64,000 bases of DNA from CALEMW01 sp964343835 (GTDB lineage Bacteria; Krumholzibacteriota; Krumholzibacteriia; LZORAL124-64-63): the NCBI GenBank assembly GCA_964343835.1, contig CAYFKR010000014.1, positions 1 through 64,000 on the forward strand, in the 5' to 3' direction. The notes under the pieces are model-generated. The model saw only the letters and a program-made list of their open reading frames with translations. It did not search any database and had not been told where the DNA came from. A program made the position numbers and the translations under genes. Position 1 is the first letter of the stretch; each line of letters opens with the position of its first letter. Below are positions 1 through 9,580 of this stretch, in pieces.

Positions 1-2313
<2,313 letters not shown>

Positions 2314-2355
2314 TCGAGCGCTCCCAGGACCCGGGGATTCCCCGGGCAGCGCGGC

Positions 2356-2389
2356 GGGGCCGGCCTCTCAGGGGGCCGGCCCCGTTTTC
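2356..2389 (+). terminator. Rho-independent terminator after nrdJ
   Basis: A perfect 10-bp GC stem (GGGGCCGGCC at 2356-2365 with GGCCGGCCCC at 2374-2383) is followed by CGTTTTCC. It sits 42 bases after the nrdJ stop. Confidence 0.8.
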
Positions 2390-2494
2390 CGTTGCCCGCG
2401 CGAGACGGCGGTGCGATCCTTGGAACCCGGACGGGCCGACGGCGTATGCAGACCCGCTCCACCCCGACGGACCGAACGCATCATGGAGGATCCG

Positions 2495-2986
2495 ATGAAC
2501 GCCCGAGCCATCTTCGCCACCGTCCTGGTCGCCGCCGCCCTCGCCGCGGTCGCGCCGGCCTCCGCCCAGACCCTCGACTGGAACCGCGTGGACGATCCCA
2601 TGATCGAGGCCCTCGGCGTGCACCTGGGCCTGTCGTCGGGCACCGGACTCTCCTACAAGTACCCCCTGCAGTGGTGGCTCTACGCCCAGGTCACCGGCGG
2701 CATCTGGAACTCCAGCGAGCACAAGCGCCACAACCTCGGCCTGGAGCTGCAGTACGTGCTGCGCGCCCAGGGCCGCGACAAGCTCTTCCTGGGCGCCGGC
2801 ATCGGCCACTACTACCACAAGTCCCCGGACTGGACGAGGGACCACGTCAACACCAGCTTCGGCGTGGGCCTGGAGCGCCTCTACGGCGAGCGGACGGCCG
2901 TGCAGCTCGAGGTGGACTTCCTCTACCAGGGCGACGAGGACAGCGTGATCCTCTTTCCGCAGGCCGGGGTCTATTTCTACTTCTGA
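2495..2986 (+). CDS. Outer-membrane beta-barrel protein, PagP/OmpW-size
   Basis: A 163-residue protein with a clear signal peptide (MNARAIFATVLVAAALAAVAP, cut near ASAQ). The mature part has alternating aromatic/polar strands with GTGLSYKYP, LGAGIGHYYHK and FGVGLERLYG, and ends AGVYFYF, a terminal aromatic as recognised by the BAM machinery. The start at 2495 is chosen because GGAGGA lies just upstream and the signal peptide begins there; a longer in-frame start at 2411 would add a non-hydrophobic leader. Length and pattern suggest a small barrel of 8 or so strands in the outer membrane. No enzymatic motif is visible, so function beyond membrane location is unknown. It is monocistronic, between two terminator-like hairpins. 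Confidence 0.7.
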   Translation: MNARAIFATVLVAAALAAVAPASAQTLDWNRVDDPMIEALGVHLGLSSGTGLSYKYPLQWWLYAQVTGGIWNSSEHKRHNLGLELQYVLRAQGRDKLFLGAGIGHYYHKSPDWTRDHVNTSFGVGLERLYGERTAVQLEVDFLYQGDEDSVILFPQAGVYFYF

Positions 2987-3246
2987 TCGGATTCGAGGGG
3001 GGACGGGGGAGGCCCCGTCCTGTCAAACAACCCTGTCGCAGGGTTGCGAAGTATCGAATATGCTGTCAGGTGAAAATATTTTCATTCGCCGTAACGTTCT
3101 GACATTATTGCGGATAAATGAGATCTGGCTGCCCGCGTCGATTCCCTCCGAGTTGCCCGGATTAAAACATGACAGCTTTAGTCTCCTTTCATCGCGCCGC
3201 CCGCATGGTGCCGGGCGGACATCCCGTCAACGTGGTGGAGGTCACC

Positions 3247-3891
3247 ATGAACCGAACGCTCACGATCCGGGGTCTGGTCTGCGGACTCCTCCTGTTCAGC
3301 GCGGCGTCGGCCCTCGCCGAGCCGCCTACCATCGATTACCTCGGCTACGCCTGGGAGGACGGCGGCTTCTTGCCCAGCCTGCCCGGCGACGAGCTCTCCT
3401 ATACCGGCATCTCCACCCTGGCCCATCCCATCTTCGGCATCCAGCCCGCCAGCGAGGAACTGACGTTCCATGTGACCGGTCTGATCAGCACCGGCGAGGT
3501 GGACCTGGGCGGCGGCGTGACGATGATCGCCTACACCGGCGGCGTCCTCGAGCTCTGGCGCGACGACACCCCCGACGCCGACTGGACCATCGGCGCCTCG
3601 ACGTTCAACGACGGCAGCCTCTTCTTCCGGGGCGCGTTCAGCGACTTCACCATCTACATGGCCGCCGACGGCTCCGGCGCTTTCGAGGGCAGCCTGGACG
3701 GCATGGCCGGCGAGATCATCGACCAGAACTGCTCCGACTGCGCCTACACCTGGGGCGGCGCCTTCGGCGCCTCCAGCGGCGCCCAGATCCCCGCCGGCTA
3801 CGACCTGCAGATGGACGGCGAGATGAGCATCCTGGAAGCCGTGTCCAACGAGAACCACACCTTCGGGTCCCTCAAGGCCCTGTTCCGCTAG
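3247..3891 (+). CDS. Secreted protein with C-terminal LK-LFR tag
   Basis: A 214-residue exported protein of no family I recognise. It has a signal peptide (MNRTLTIRGLVCGLLLFSAA, cut near ALAEP), then about 170 residues rich in Gly, Asp and beta-prone segments with one CSDC pair, and the tail HTFGSLKALFR-stop shared with seven other exported proteins in this window. The start at 3247 is preferred over in-frame 3169 because the signal peptide begins here and GGAGG precedes it. The AT-rich 5' leader (about 3025-3180) probably carries the promoter, and a 7-bp hairpin (3197-3203 with 3212-3218) lies in the leader. The gene is followed 14 bases later by another tagged protein, so the two are probably co-transcribed. 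Both share a 'measure-like' composition (repeated FTDGxA/FNDGSL segments), suggesting distant paralogy. Confidence 0.75.
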   Translation: MNRTLTIRGLVCGLLLFSAASALAEPPTIDYLGYAWEDGGFLPSLPGDELSYTGISTLAHPIFGIQPASEELTFHVTGLISTGEVDLGGGVTMIAYTGGVLELWRDDTPDADWTIGASTFNDGSLFFRGAFSDFTIYMAADGSGAFEGSLDGMAGEIIDQNCSDCAYTWGGAFGASSGAQIPAGYDLQMDGEMSILEAVSNENHTFGSLKALFR

Positions 3892-3905
3892 AAAGGAGGA
3901 GCGAC

Positions 3906-4511
3906 ATGAAGAACTTCGGAATCATCCTGCTCGCCGTCGCCCTTCCCGCGGCGGCCTTCGGCCAGCAGCTCTTCGACTTCAACGGCCAGGCCGACGTGCC
4001 CGCCGCTCCCGGCGGCCAGCTCACGCTCCACGCCGTGGTCTACGACGCCCCGCCCACCGTCACGCCCATCCCGCTGGACTTCGGCGCCTACCAGTACACC
4101 CTGGTGGTCTCCGGCCTGACCATGGACACCGACGGCATGACCCAGGTCTACAGCGGCGGCTCGATCGCCCTGTACGCCGACGCCGCCACCGCCGCCGACT
4201 TCGCGTCGACGGCCACGTTCACCGACGGCGAGGCCATCCTCACCGGCGCGGTCACCGACCTGTCCCGCACCATGTTCACCGCCACCATCGGCACCCTGCT
4301 GGGCCACGTGGACTGGACGGGAGGAACACGGATCGGCGAGATCGCCGTGGCCGACCGCCTCGGCTGGCCCCTGCTGTCCGGCATCAACGCCGGCGCCACC
4401 CAGACCGAACCCGGCTACGACGAGAACTGGGACGGCAAGGTCGAGCCCACCGAGCCCATCGTCGCCAATGACATGATTGATTTCGGCGCCCTGAAGACGC
4501 TCTTCCGCTAA
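3906..4511 (+). CDS. Secreted protein with C-terminal LK-LFR tag
   Basis: A 201-residue exported protein of unknown function. It has a signal peptide (MKNFGIILLAVALPAAAFGQ), a beta-rich body (YQYTLVVSGLTMD, FTDGEAILTGAV) and the tail NDMIDFGALKTLFR-stop, matching the window-wide tag. An excellent ribosome-binding site (AAAGGAGGA, 3892-3900) fixes the start at 3906. It is the second gene of a two-gene unit with the tagged protein upstream and ends at a strong terminator. The body has similar segments to its neighbour (DGEAILTGAV against DGSLFFRGAF), so the pair may be an old duplication. It presumably acts outside the cytoplasm; no catalytic motif is seen. Confidence 0.75.
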   Translation: MKNFGIILLAVALPAAAFGQQLFDFNGQADVPAAPGGQLTLHAVVYDAPPTVTPIPLDFGAYQYTLVVSGLTMDTDGMTQVYSGGSIALYADAATAADFASTATFTDGEAILTGAVTDLSRTMFTATIGTLLGHVDWTGGTRIGEIAVADRLGWPLLSGINAGATQTEPGYDENWDGKVEPTEPIVANDMIDFGALKTLFR

Positions 4512-4533
4512 GACCTCCGCGGTACCGAACGAG

Positions 4534-4564
4534 AAGGCCGGCCCTCCGGGGCCGGCCTTTCTTG
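4534..4564 (+). terminator. Rho-independent terminator
   Basis: Stem AAGGCCGGCC (4534-4543) with GGCCGGCCTT (4550-4559), then TTCTT. It closes the two-gene unit of tagged secreted proteins. Confidence 0.85.
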
Positions 4565-4573
4565 TATCCCCTG

Positions 4574-4602
4574 TTGACAGGAGGGCGATGGATGCCATGA
4601 AT
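4574..4602 (+). promoter_or_regulatory. Probable sigma-70-type promoter
   Basis: Perfect -35 TTGACA (4574-4579) and a weaker -10 ATGAAT (4597-4602) at 17-bp spacing. If used, transcription starts near 4610, which favours the ATG at 4634 for the next gene. A six-codon micro-ORF (4588-4608) with GGAGGG upstream lies within it. Confidence 0.45.
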
Positions 4603-4633
4603 GAATGATATCCTGAACCAAAACGAGGACTAC

Positions 4634-5743
4634 ATGTCGATCAATACCACCCTGATCACATTGATCATGACGGCTATGCTTTCCCTCTCAGTCTCGGCAG
4701 GCGAGGTCTACGAATTCGTAGAGGAGTGGAGCTTTCGGGATCCGACGGAGCCCTTCGTCCTCCATGACCTGTCCCGCACATGGATGCCGTACGACACGTT
4801 CGGGATCGCCTTGTACGATGACGGATCGATCCTCGTCGCCGACCGGCTGACGGAGTCGCTTCAGCACTGGAAAGCGGGTGACGGCCCCGAGTGGGCAGAA
4901 GGAAGCCTGGGCGAAGGACCGGAGGATCACCGCCGCTACGGTGAGCCGGTCGTCTGGGGTGAGGGGTTCGTGGCCAGAAGCGATTGCGCTCCGCGTTCTC
5001 GTATCATCTTCCGTGATGGGTCGGGCCTCTACCAGGATTCGGTCACGATCGACGGTGTCGACGAACTCGTCAGGCTCTTCTGGAGCGGTTCTGCCGGCAT
5101 TGGGATCGGCTTGGCCATGACGGGCAATCCCATGGCGGGTGGTTCGATCGTCTGCAGGATGATTCGACTCGACAGCAAGGGGATTACGACGAAGACCCTC
5201 GACCTCCGGGAACAATCCATGGATGCCCTCGGGTCACGAGAAATGCTCCCTGAGCGTGACATGTGGCTCCTGCCGCGGATCTCCGTTTCCACCGATGGCT
5301 ACACGTTCATTCATCCCGACCCGTATTCCGATGTCATCGAGTGCTACGACGCTGACCTGAACCAGCTCTGGACGATCCACGGTGGCTGGACTCCTGCAGC
5401 CAAGACGGATGCCCGGCGCATCTTCATCGAGAGTTTCGCCGGCCCCGCCGTGGAACTCGACGATCTCGATCACACCGTCTCCGCCCTCCATGCAAGGCCC
5501 GGCGGCACCGTATGGATCGAACCGATGGTGACCCATGACCCCGCGGCCACGACCAGACGCTTCCAGGCATTCGGCCCGAACGGCGTCCCCGCTGGCGATG
5601 TCATCATCGAAGGCCTACCCGCCGCCCCCGGCACCATCCTCCTGAACGCCGACCGCCTCCTCTGGCTGCGTCACCAGACTACCGATCACATCCCAGGCAC
5701 CCCCCACTTCATCTCCGGAACAATCACCCGAGTCGATGAATGA
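4634..5743 (+). CDS. Secreted 6-bladed beta-propeller-like protein
   Basis: About 369 residues. A signal peptide (MSINTTLITLIMTAMLSLSV, cut near SAGE) is followed by repeated blades of the type 'DDGSILVADRLTESLQHW' and 'GSLGEGPEDHRRYGEP'. The latter resembles the G-x-GPG-E signature of the 6-bladed_propeller family found in FCB-group bacteria. The protein is probably periplasmic or surface-exposed and binds a ligand or partner; no enzyme motif is seen. The start at 4634 is chosen because the signal peptide begins there, CGAGGA precedes it, and a promoter-like element overlaps the alternative start at 4601. Base composition looks less GC-biased than the neighbours, with more mixed third positions, so recent acquisition is possible. 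It lacks the LK-LFR tag and the FlgD-like tail. Confidence 0.55.
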   Translation: MSINTTLITLIMTAMLSLSVSAGEVYEFVEEWSFRDPTEPFVLHDLSRTWMPYDTFGIALYDDGSILVADRLTESLQHWKAGDGPEWAEGSLGEGPEDHRRYGEPVVWGEGFVARSDCAPRSRIIFRDGSGLYQDSVTIDGVDELVRLFWSGSAGIGIGLAMTGNPMAGGSIVCRMIRLDSKGITTKTLDLREQSMDALGSREMLPERDMWLLPRISVSTDGYTFIHPDPYSDVIECYDADLNQLWTIHGGWTPAAKTDARRIFIESFAGPAVELDDLDHTVSALHARPGGTVWIEPMVTHDPAATTRRFQAFGPNGVPAGDVIIEGLPAAPGTILLNADRLLWLRHQTTDHIPGTPHFISGTITRVDE

Positions 5744-5795
5744 CTCGACCATCGCCAAGTCCCGGCGGTGATACAGTGTGAGTAGCCTGCTGGGG

Positions 5796-5876
5796 AGACC
5801 CTCATAAACGGAGCCCCCCGAAACACTTGGAGGCCAAAGGCCGACGTGTTTCGGGGGGCTCCGTTTATGAGGGTCT
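5796..5876. terminator. Long perfect inverted repeat, probable bidirectional terminator
   Basis: Two perfectly complementary 31-base arms (5796-5826 and 5846-5876; core GGGGGGCTCCG) flank a 19-base loop that itself contains GGCC-AAA-GGCC. It sits between convergent genes (propeller protein and POT transporter) and ends six bases before the transporter stop. The stem is far longer than the other terminators here. Confidence 0.7.
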
Positions 5877-5881
5877 GTCTA

Positions 5882-7816
5882 TCAGGCCCCGTATTTCTTG
5901 ATGGCCGCATCCAGCCGCGGCAGCATCACGAAGATGAACCCCGCCACACCAAGAATCGCCACCGCCAAAATCACGAACATCTGCGTGCTCGGCTCGAGCC
6001 CGCTGATGAATCCGGACAGCTTGTTGCCGATGGCGGTCGACAGGAACCAGCCGCCCATCATCAGGCCCACCAGGCGCTTGGGCGACAGCTTGGTCACCAG
6101 CGACAGGCCCATGGGGGACAGGCAGAGCTCGCCGATGGTGATCACGAGGTAGTAGATCACCAGCCAGATCATCGACGTCTTGGCCGCGCCGTCCTGGCCG
6201 AGGCTGGCGCCGAAGGCCATGATCAGCAGTGACACGGTGGTGATCACCATGCCCAGGAAGATCTTCCGCGCGGTGGTGATGGCGCGGCCGCGGCCGGCCA
6301 TCCAGCTGAAGAACGCCACCACGATGGGGGTCATCAGCACCACGAACACGGGATTGAGCAGGCCGGTGAGCATCTCGGCGTTCACCAGGCGCACGAAGCC
6401 GCCGGGCTCGAGGGTCTCGGTGTCGTCGTCGGTGTTGGCGTAGACGGCCTCGCGGGTGTGGTCGCCCACCAGGAGCACCGGTACGTCGGCGCCCTCGATG
6501 GTCTTGACCACCAGCACCTCGTCCATGAGCTCGGCGCCGTCGTTCACGCGCACCGACGTGGTGGCCACGCCGTGGGCGTCGGTCTCGGTGGAGATGGAGA
6601 TGTCGGCGTCGTCGTAGACGCTGCACACCAGGAAGACGTCGTCCTCGGAGATGTCCGCCGTCTCGGAGTCCAGCAGCTTCACCGAGGGAACGGCGCCCAG
6701 GGTAGCCACCAGCTCGTCGCTCAGGATGCGGGCGCCGAACATGGCCTCGCCGGCGTCGTCGACGGTCACCAGGACGCGCTCGTCGAAGCGGGCGATGTCG
6801 GTGCCGGCGTTCTCGTAGTAAGAGGGCATGGCCTTCTGGGTGTAGAAGCTCGGGGCATTCTCCAGGATGCCGGCCCGACGGTCGGTGTTGTGCTCGGCGA
6901 ATACGGTCATCAGGCCGCCGCTCAGGTGCAGCACCATGAAGAAGGCGCCGCCGGCCACGAACACGGGGATCAGCGCGGCCAGGCCGGGCTTCTCCTCGGG
7001 GTTGGCGCGCTTCACCAGCAGGCCGAAGTAGGCCATGACCGGCAGCATGCCCACGATGAAGCCGAAGGTGATGGGCCCGATGGTCTCGACCACCAGGGGG
7101 ATCTTCTGGCCGATGAAGTAGCCGGCCACGCCGAACACGGCCGCCGGCAGGATGATCGTCAGCATCACCTGGCCGAACGAGATGTCCTCGTCGCTCTCCT
7201 CCGACTGGCGATCCGCCTTTTCCAGCTTCTTCCAGTTGATCGTCAGGATCACCACGCCGATCAGCAGGCCGACGCCGGCGGCGGTGAAGGCCATGTTGAA
7301 CGACCAGAGGTTGCGCAGGGGAGCGGACAGCAGCGCCGACAACGAGGCGCCGATGTTGATGCCCATGTAGAAGATGTTGAACCCGGCGTCGCGACGCGGG
7401 TCGTCGGGGGCGTACAGATTGCCCACCATGGCCGAGATGTTCGGCTTGAAGAGGCCGTTGCCCAGGCAGAGCAGTACGAGCCCCGCGTAGAACGTGGGGA
7501 AGCTGCGGATGCCGAGGGCGAAGTAGCCCGCCGCCATCAGGATGCCGCCGATGAACACGGACCGGCGGAAGCCCAGGAACCGGTCGGCGATCATGCCGCC
7601 GAGGAAGGGCGTGAAGTACACGAACGCCATGTACGTGCCGTAGATCTCGGCCGCCAGGCGCGTGGTGAGGCCGAGGCCGCCGCGCTCGGTGTCGGTGATG
7701 TACAGCAGCAGGATGCCGAGCATCAGGTAGAAGCCGAGTCGCTCCCACATCTCGGTGAAGAAGAGGGACTTCAGCCCGCTCGGGTGTCCCTTTTGGGGCA
7801 TGGTGGTGGTGGCCAT
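5882..7816 (-). CDS. POT-family proton-coupled oligopeptide transporter with large insert
   Basis: Imports di/tripeptides with protons across the inner membrane. It is 644 residues, against the usual 450-500. The N-terminal helix carries the POT motif E-x-x-E-R in TEMWERLGFYL (the more usual form is ERFSYYG). GLFKPNISAMVGNLY, the 'FNIFYMGINIGA' stretch and GELCLSPMGLSLVTKL are further POT signatures. Residues about 310-475 are an extra hydrophilic domain where family members have a loop of some 15-20 residues after HNTDR; it is rich in Asp, Val and Thr and looks beta-stranded. By topology this loop is probably periplasmic. Transcribed from a good promoter at 7882-7910. A second POT lies at 11104-12480. 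The family is secure; the role of the insert is unknown. Confidence 0.92.
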   Translation of the reverse strand: MATTTMPQKGHPSGLKSLFFTEMWERLGFYLMLGILLLYITDTERGGLGLTTRLAAEIYGTYMAFVYFTPFLGGMIADRFLGFRRSVFIGGILMAAGYFALGIRSFPTFYAGLVLLCLGNGLFKPNISAMVGNLYAPDDPRRDAGFNIFYMGINIGASLSALLSAPLRNLWSFNMAFTAAGVGLLIGVVILTINWKKLEKADRQSEESDEDISFGQVMLTIILPAAVFGVAGYFIGQKIPLVVETIGPITFGFIVGMLPVMAYFGLLVKRANPEEKPGLAALIPVFVAGGAFFMVLHLSGGLMTVFAEHNTDRRAGILENAPSFYTQKAMPSYYENAGTDIARFDERVLVTVDDAGEAMFGARILSDELVATLGAVPSVKLLDSETADISEDDVFLVCSVYDDADISISTETDAHGVATTSVRVNDGAELMDEVLVVKTIEGADVPVLLVGDHTREAVYANTDDDTETLEPGGFVRLVNAEMLTGLLNPVFVVLMTPIVVAFFSWMAGRGRAITTARKIFLGMVITTVSLLIMAFGASLGQDGAAKTSMIWLVIYYLVITIGELCLSPMGLSLVTKLSPKRLVGLMMGGWFLSTAIGNKLSGFISGLEPSTQMFVILAVAILGVAGFIFVMLPRLDAAIKKYGA

Positions 7817-7881
7817 CGGGTCCTCCGCGACGCGATCGTGAAAGGAAAGGGCCGGATCGGCCCTGGTCGGAGTGCCCGTGG

Positions 7882-7910
7882 AATCTAGCGGATCGGGGGA
7901 ATCGGGTCAA
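7882..7910 (-). promoter_or_regulatory. Sigma-70-type promoter for POT transporter
   Basis: On the minus strand, -35 TTGACC (7905-7910) and -10 TAGATT (7882-7887) lie 17 bases apart, about 70 bases before the transporter ATG. Confidence 0.65.
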
Positions 7911-7955
7911 TGACCGCACGGGGGGAAGGGGGATCCGGCGGTTCGTGAACGGGGA

Positions 7956-7981
7956 AGGGCCCCGGATCCCTCCGGGGCCCT
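7956..7981 (-). terminator. Hairpin terminator after LamG protein
   Basis: Stem AGGGCCCCGGA / TCCGGGGCCCT with a four-base loop, 26 bases beyond the stop of the tagged LamG gene. The U-tract is weak. Confidence 0.55.
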
Positions 7982-8006
7982 CCCATGGCCGGCGGAACCG
8001 GGCCGA

Positions 8007-8774
8007 TCAGCGGAACAACACCTTGAGCCGCGACATCGTGAGGTCCTGGTTCCCCACGAACCCCCCGTCGATCCAGGCGGGATCCGCGTCGTCGACGCCG
8101 GAGCCCGAACCGAGGGTGCCGTCGCGTCCGGCGACCGGCCCGAGGTTGGCGACGGTCTGCCCGCTGCCCTCCTCGAACGACCAGGCGCCCTCGAGCTGGG
8201 CGTAGTAGGGATGGGAGGGACCCATGGCGCGGGTCCTCCACTGGGCGATGGTCGCGGGGTCCACCACGGCGCTGTACACCCTGACGTCGTCGATGCCCCC
8301 GTCGAACCGGTAGTTGCCGCCGGGCTGGGCACCGATCCGGAGGACGGAAGCCGGGGCGTCCACCGTGACGGTGGTGAAGGAGGTGCCGGCCTCGGCGCCG
8401 TTCACGTACAGCACGATGTCGCCTCCAGCGGGACCGGCCCAGGTCGCCGCCACGTGGACCCAGCTGCCGACATGGGCGCTGATGTTCATGGATCCCGCGA
8501 CGGAACCGTTGAGCGTGAACCGGACCCTGCCGTCCGCCACCACGTCCATCTCGTAGCCGCCGCCGGACCGGTTCGAGATGAACCGTCCGCCGTCCATGGA
8601 GTCGGGACGGATCCAGGCCTCGATGGTCAGCGGTCCGCGCACGTCGACGGAGTCGGCGATTTCCAGATAGTCGCCGCCGTCGAAGTCCAGGGCGGTGCCC
8701 GACTGGGCCGCGGCGGACACGGCGGCGAGCAGGAGAGCGGCGGCGAGCGCCGTGGTGATTCGTGTCCCTTTCAT
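8007..8774 (-). CDS. Secreted LamG/concanavalin-like lectin-domain protein with LK-LFR tag
   Basis: 255 residues. It has a signal peptide (MKGTRITTALAAALLLAAVS, cut near AAAQ), then a LamG-type jelly roll: ALDFDGGDYLEIADS, LTIEAWIRPDS, the WVHVAATWAG strand, IVLYVNGAEAG, FDGGIDDVRVYSAVVDPATI. These are classic LamG/laminin-G-3 signatures for carbohydrate or protein binding at the cell surface. The region after residue ~190 (LEGAWSFEEGSGQTVANLG) repeats a LamG start. The tail is QDLTMSRLKVLFR-stop, the window-wide tag, with Met in place of the usual Phe/Trp. The start at 8774 follows GGAGGAAG. Divergent from another tagged protein at 8933, so the two share a 158-bp control region. Confidence 0.85.
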   Translation of the reverse strand: MKGTRITTALAAALLLAAVSAAAQSGTALDFDGGDYLEIADSVDVRGPLTIEAWIRPDSMDGGRFISNRSGGGYEMDVVADGRVRFTLNGSVAGSMNISAHVGSWVHVAATWAGPAGGDIVLYVNGAEAGTSFTTVTVDAPASVLRIGAQPGGNYRFDGGIDDVRVYSAVVDPATIAQWRTRAMGPSHPYYAQLEGAWSFEEGSGQTVANLGPVAGRDGTLGSGSGVDDADPAWIDGGFVGNQDLTMSRLKVLFR

Positions 8775-8932
8775 GCTTCCTCCCGGATCGTTCATCCCTT
8801 GGTCGTCGGTCGCGCGGGAAACACGGGACGAAGGGGAGGAATTGTTGCAGCCGTTTGCTTCCTCCGGATTCCTGTCCGTACCTTGATCGAATCCAATGAC
8901 CGACAAGATGTTAGAACAGATCGGAGGACATC

Positions 8933-9529
8933 ATGATCATCAAGCGAATGTTTCGGTTCATCGCCTTGGCCCTTCTTTCGGCTACGGCCGTCACCGCCCA
9001 GATCGATCCCGACGTGGACGGGATCGGGATCTATGCGGACCTGGGGGGGCTGGAAAGGTCCATCGACGTACTGGACCCGGCCAACTTCGACCTCTATGTG
9101 CTGGCGACCCGCATCAGCGGGGAGGGGATCATGTGGTGGGAGGCGTCCCTGGACGTCGACCCCGGCTTGGTGGTGTACCACATCACGTTCCCTGAAGGCA
9201 CCGACATGTACGGATTCGTCCTCGACCAGCACACCCTCGGAGGCATGAACCACGTCGAATCGGAGTATTTCATCGGGTCCGGGGACGTCATCCATCTGGC
9301 GACCTTGCATTGCGCAGTCGTGGATACGGATCCGAAGCACATCTGGTTCGATGTCGGAGGAGGGGGCGAGGTGCCTGGCTACACTGTGGTCCGTGAGCCG
9401 GGTGCGGAGTTCATCCCGCTCAACCCCTCGTCCGGCGGCCTGGGAATCCCCGCCTTCACGGTCAATGGCGTCGCGCCTATCGCGAACGAGGACGCCAGCT
9501 GGTCGGACGTCAAGTCGCTGTTCCGTTAG
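8933..9529 (+). CDS. Secreted protein, member of four-copy family, LK-LFR tag
   Basis: 198 residues. It has a signal peptide (MIIKRMFRFIALALLSATAV, cut near TAQ), then QIDPDVDGIGIYADLGG, which matches the starts of the proteins at 22979, 32486 and 33095 (consensus DPDGIGIYFD). Later blocks also correspond: VLATRISGEGIMWWEASLDV with LLATNVS...GWEA, and an IHLATL strand with VLATW. This copy is the most divergent and lacks the cysteine pair seen in the other three. The fold resembles cohesin-like beta sandwiches, but I cannot assign it firmly. The tail NEDASWSDVKSLFR-stop is the shared tag. CGGAGGA precedes the ATG. Composition is less GC-skewed than housekeeping neighbours. Function unknown, probably extracellular. 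Confidence 0.75.
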   Translation: MIIKRMFRFIALALLSATAVTAQIDPDVDGIGIYADLGGLERSIDVLDPANFDLYVLATRISGEGIMWWEASLDVDPGLVVYHITFPEGTDMYGFVLDQHTLGGMNHVESEYFIGSGDVIHLATLHCAVVDTDPKHIWFDVGGGGEVPGYTVVREPGAEFIPLNPSSGGLGIPAFTVNGVAPIANEDASWSDVKSLFR

Positions 9530-9547
9530 GATGAGATCGAGGGAGTA

Positions 9548-9580
9548 CGGGGGGCGCCGACCGGCGCCCCCCGTTTTCGT
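9548..9580. terminator. Bidirectional terminator
   Basis: Perfect 12-bp stem CGGGGGGCGCCG (9548-9559) / CGGCGCCCCCCG (9562-9573), then TTTTCGT. Lies between convergent genes (tagged protein and KamA-family enzyme). Confidence 0.85.

Noticed and set aside
3169..3246. Upstream start for the tagged protein at 3247
   Set aside because: It would place 26 non-hydrophobic residues before the signal peptide, and the better ribosome-binding site precedes 3247.
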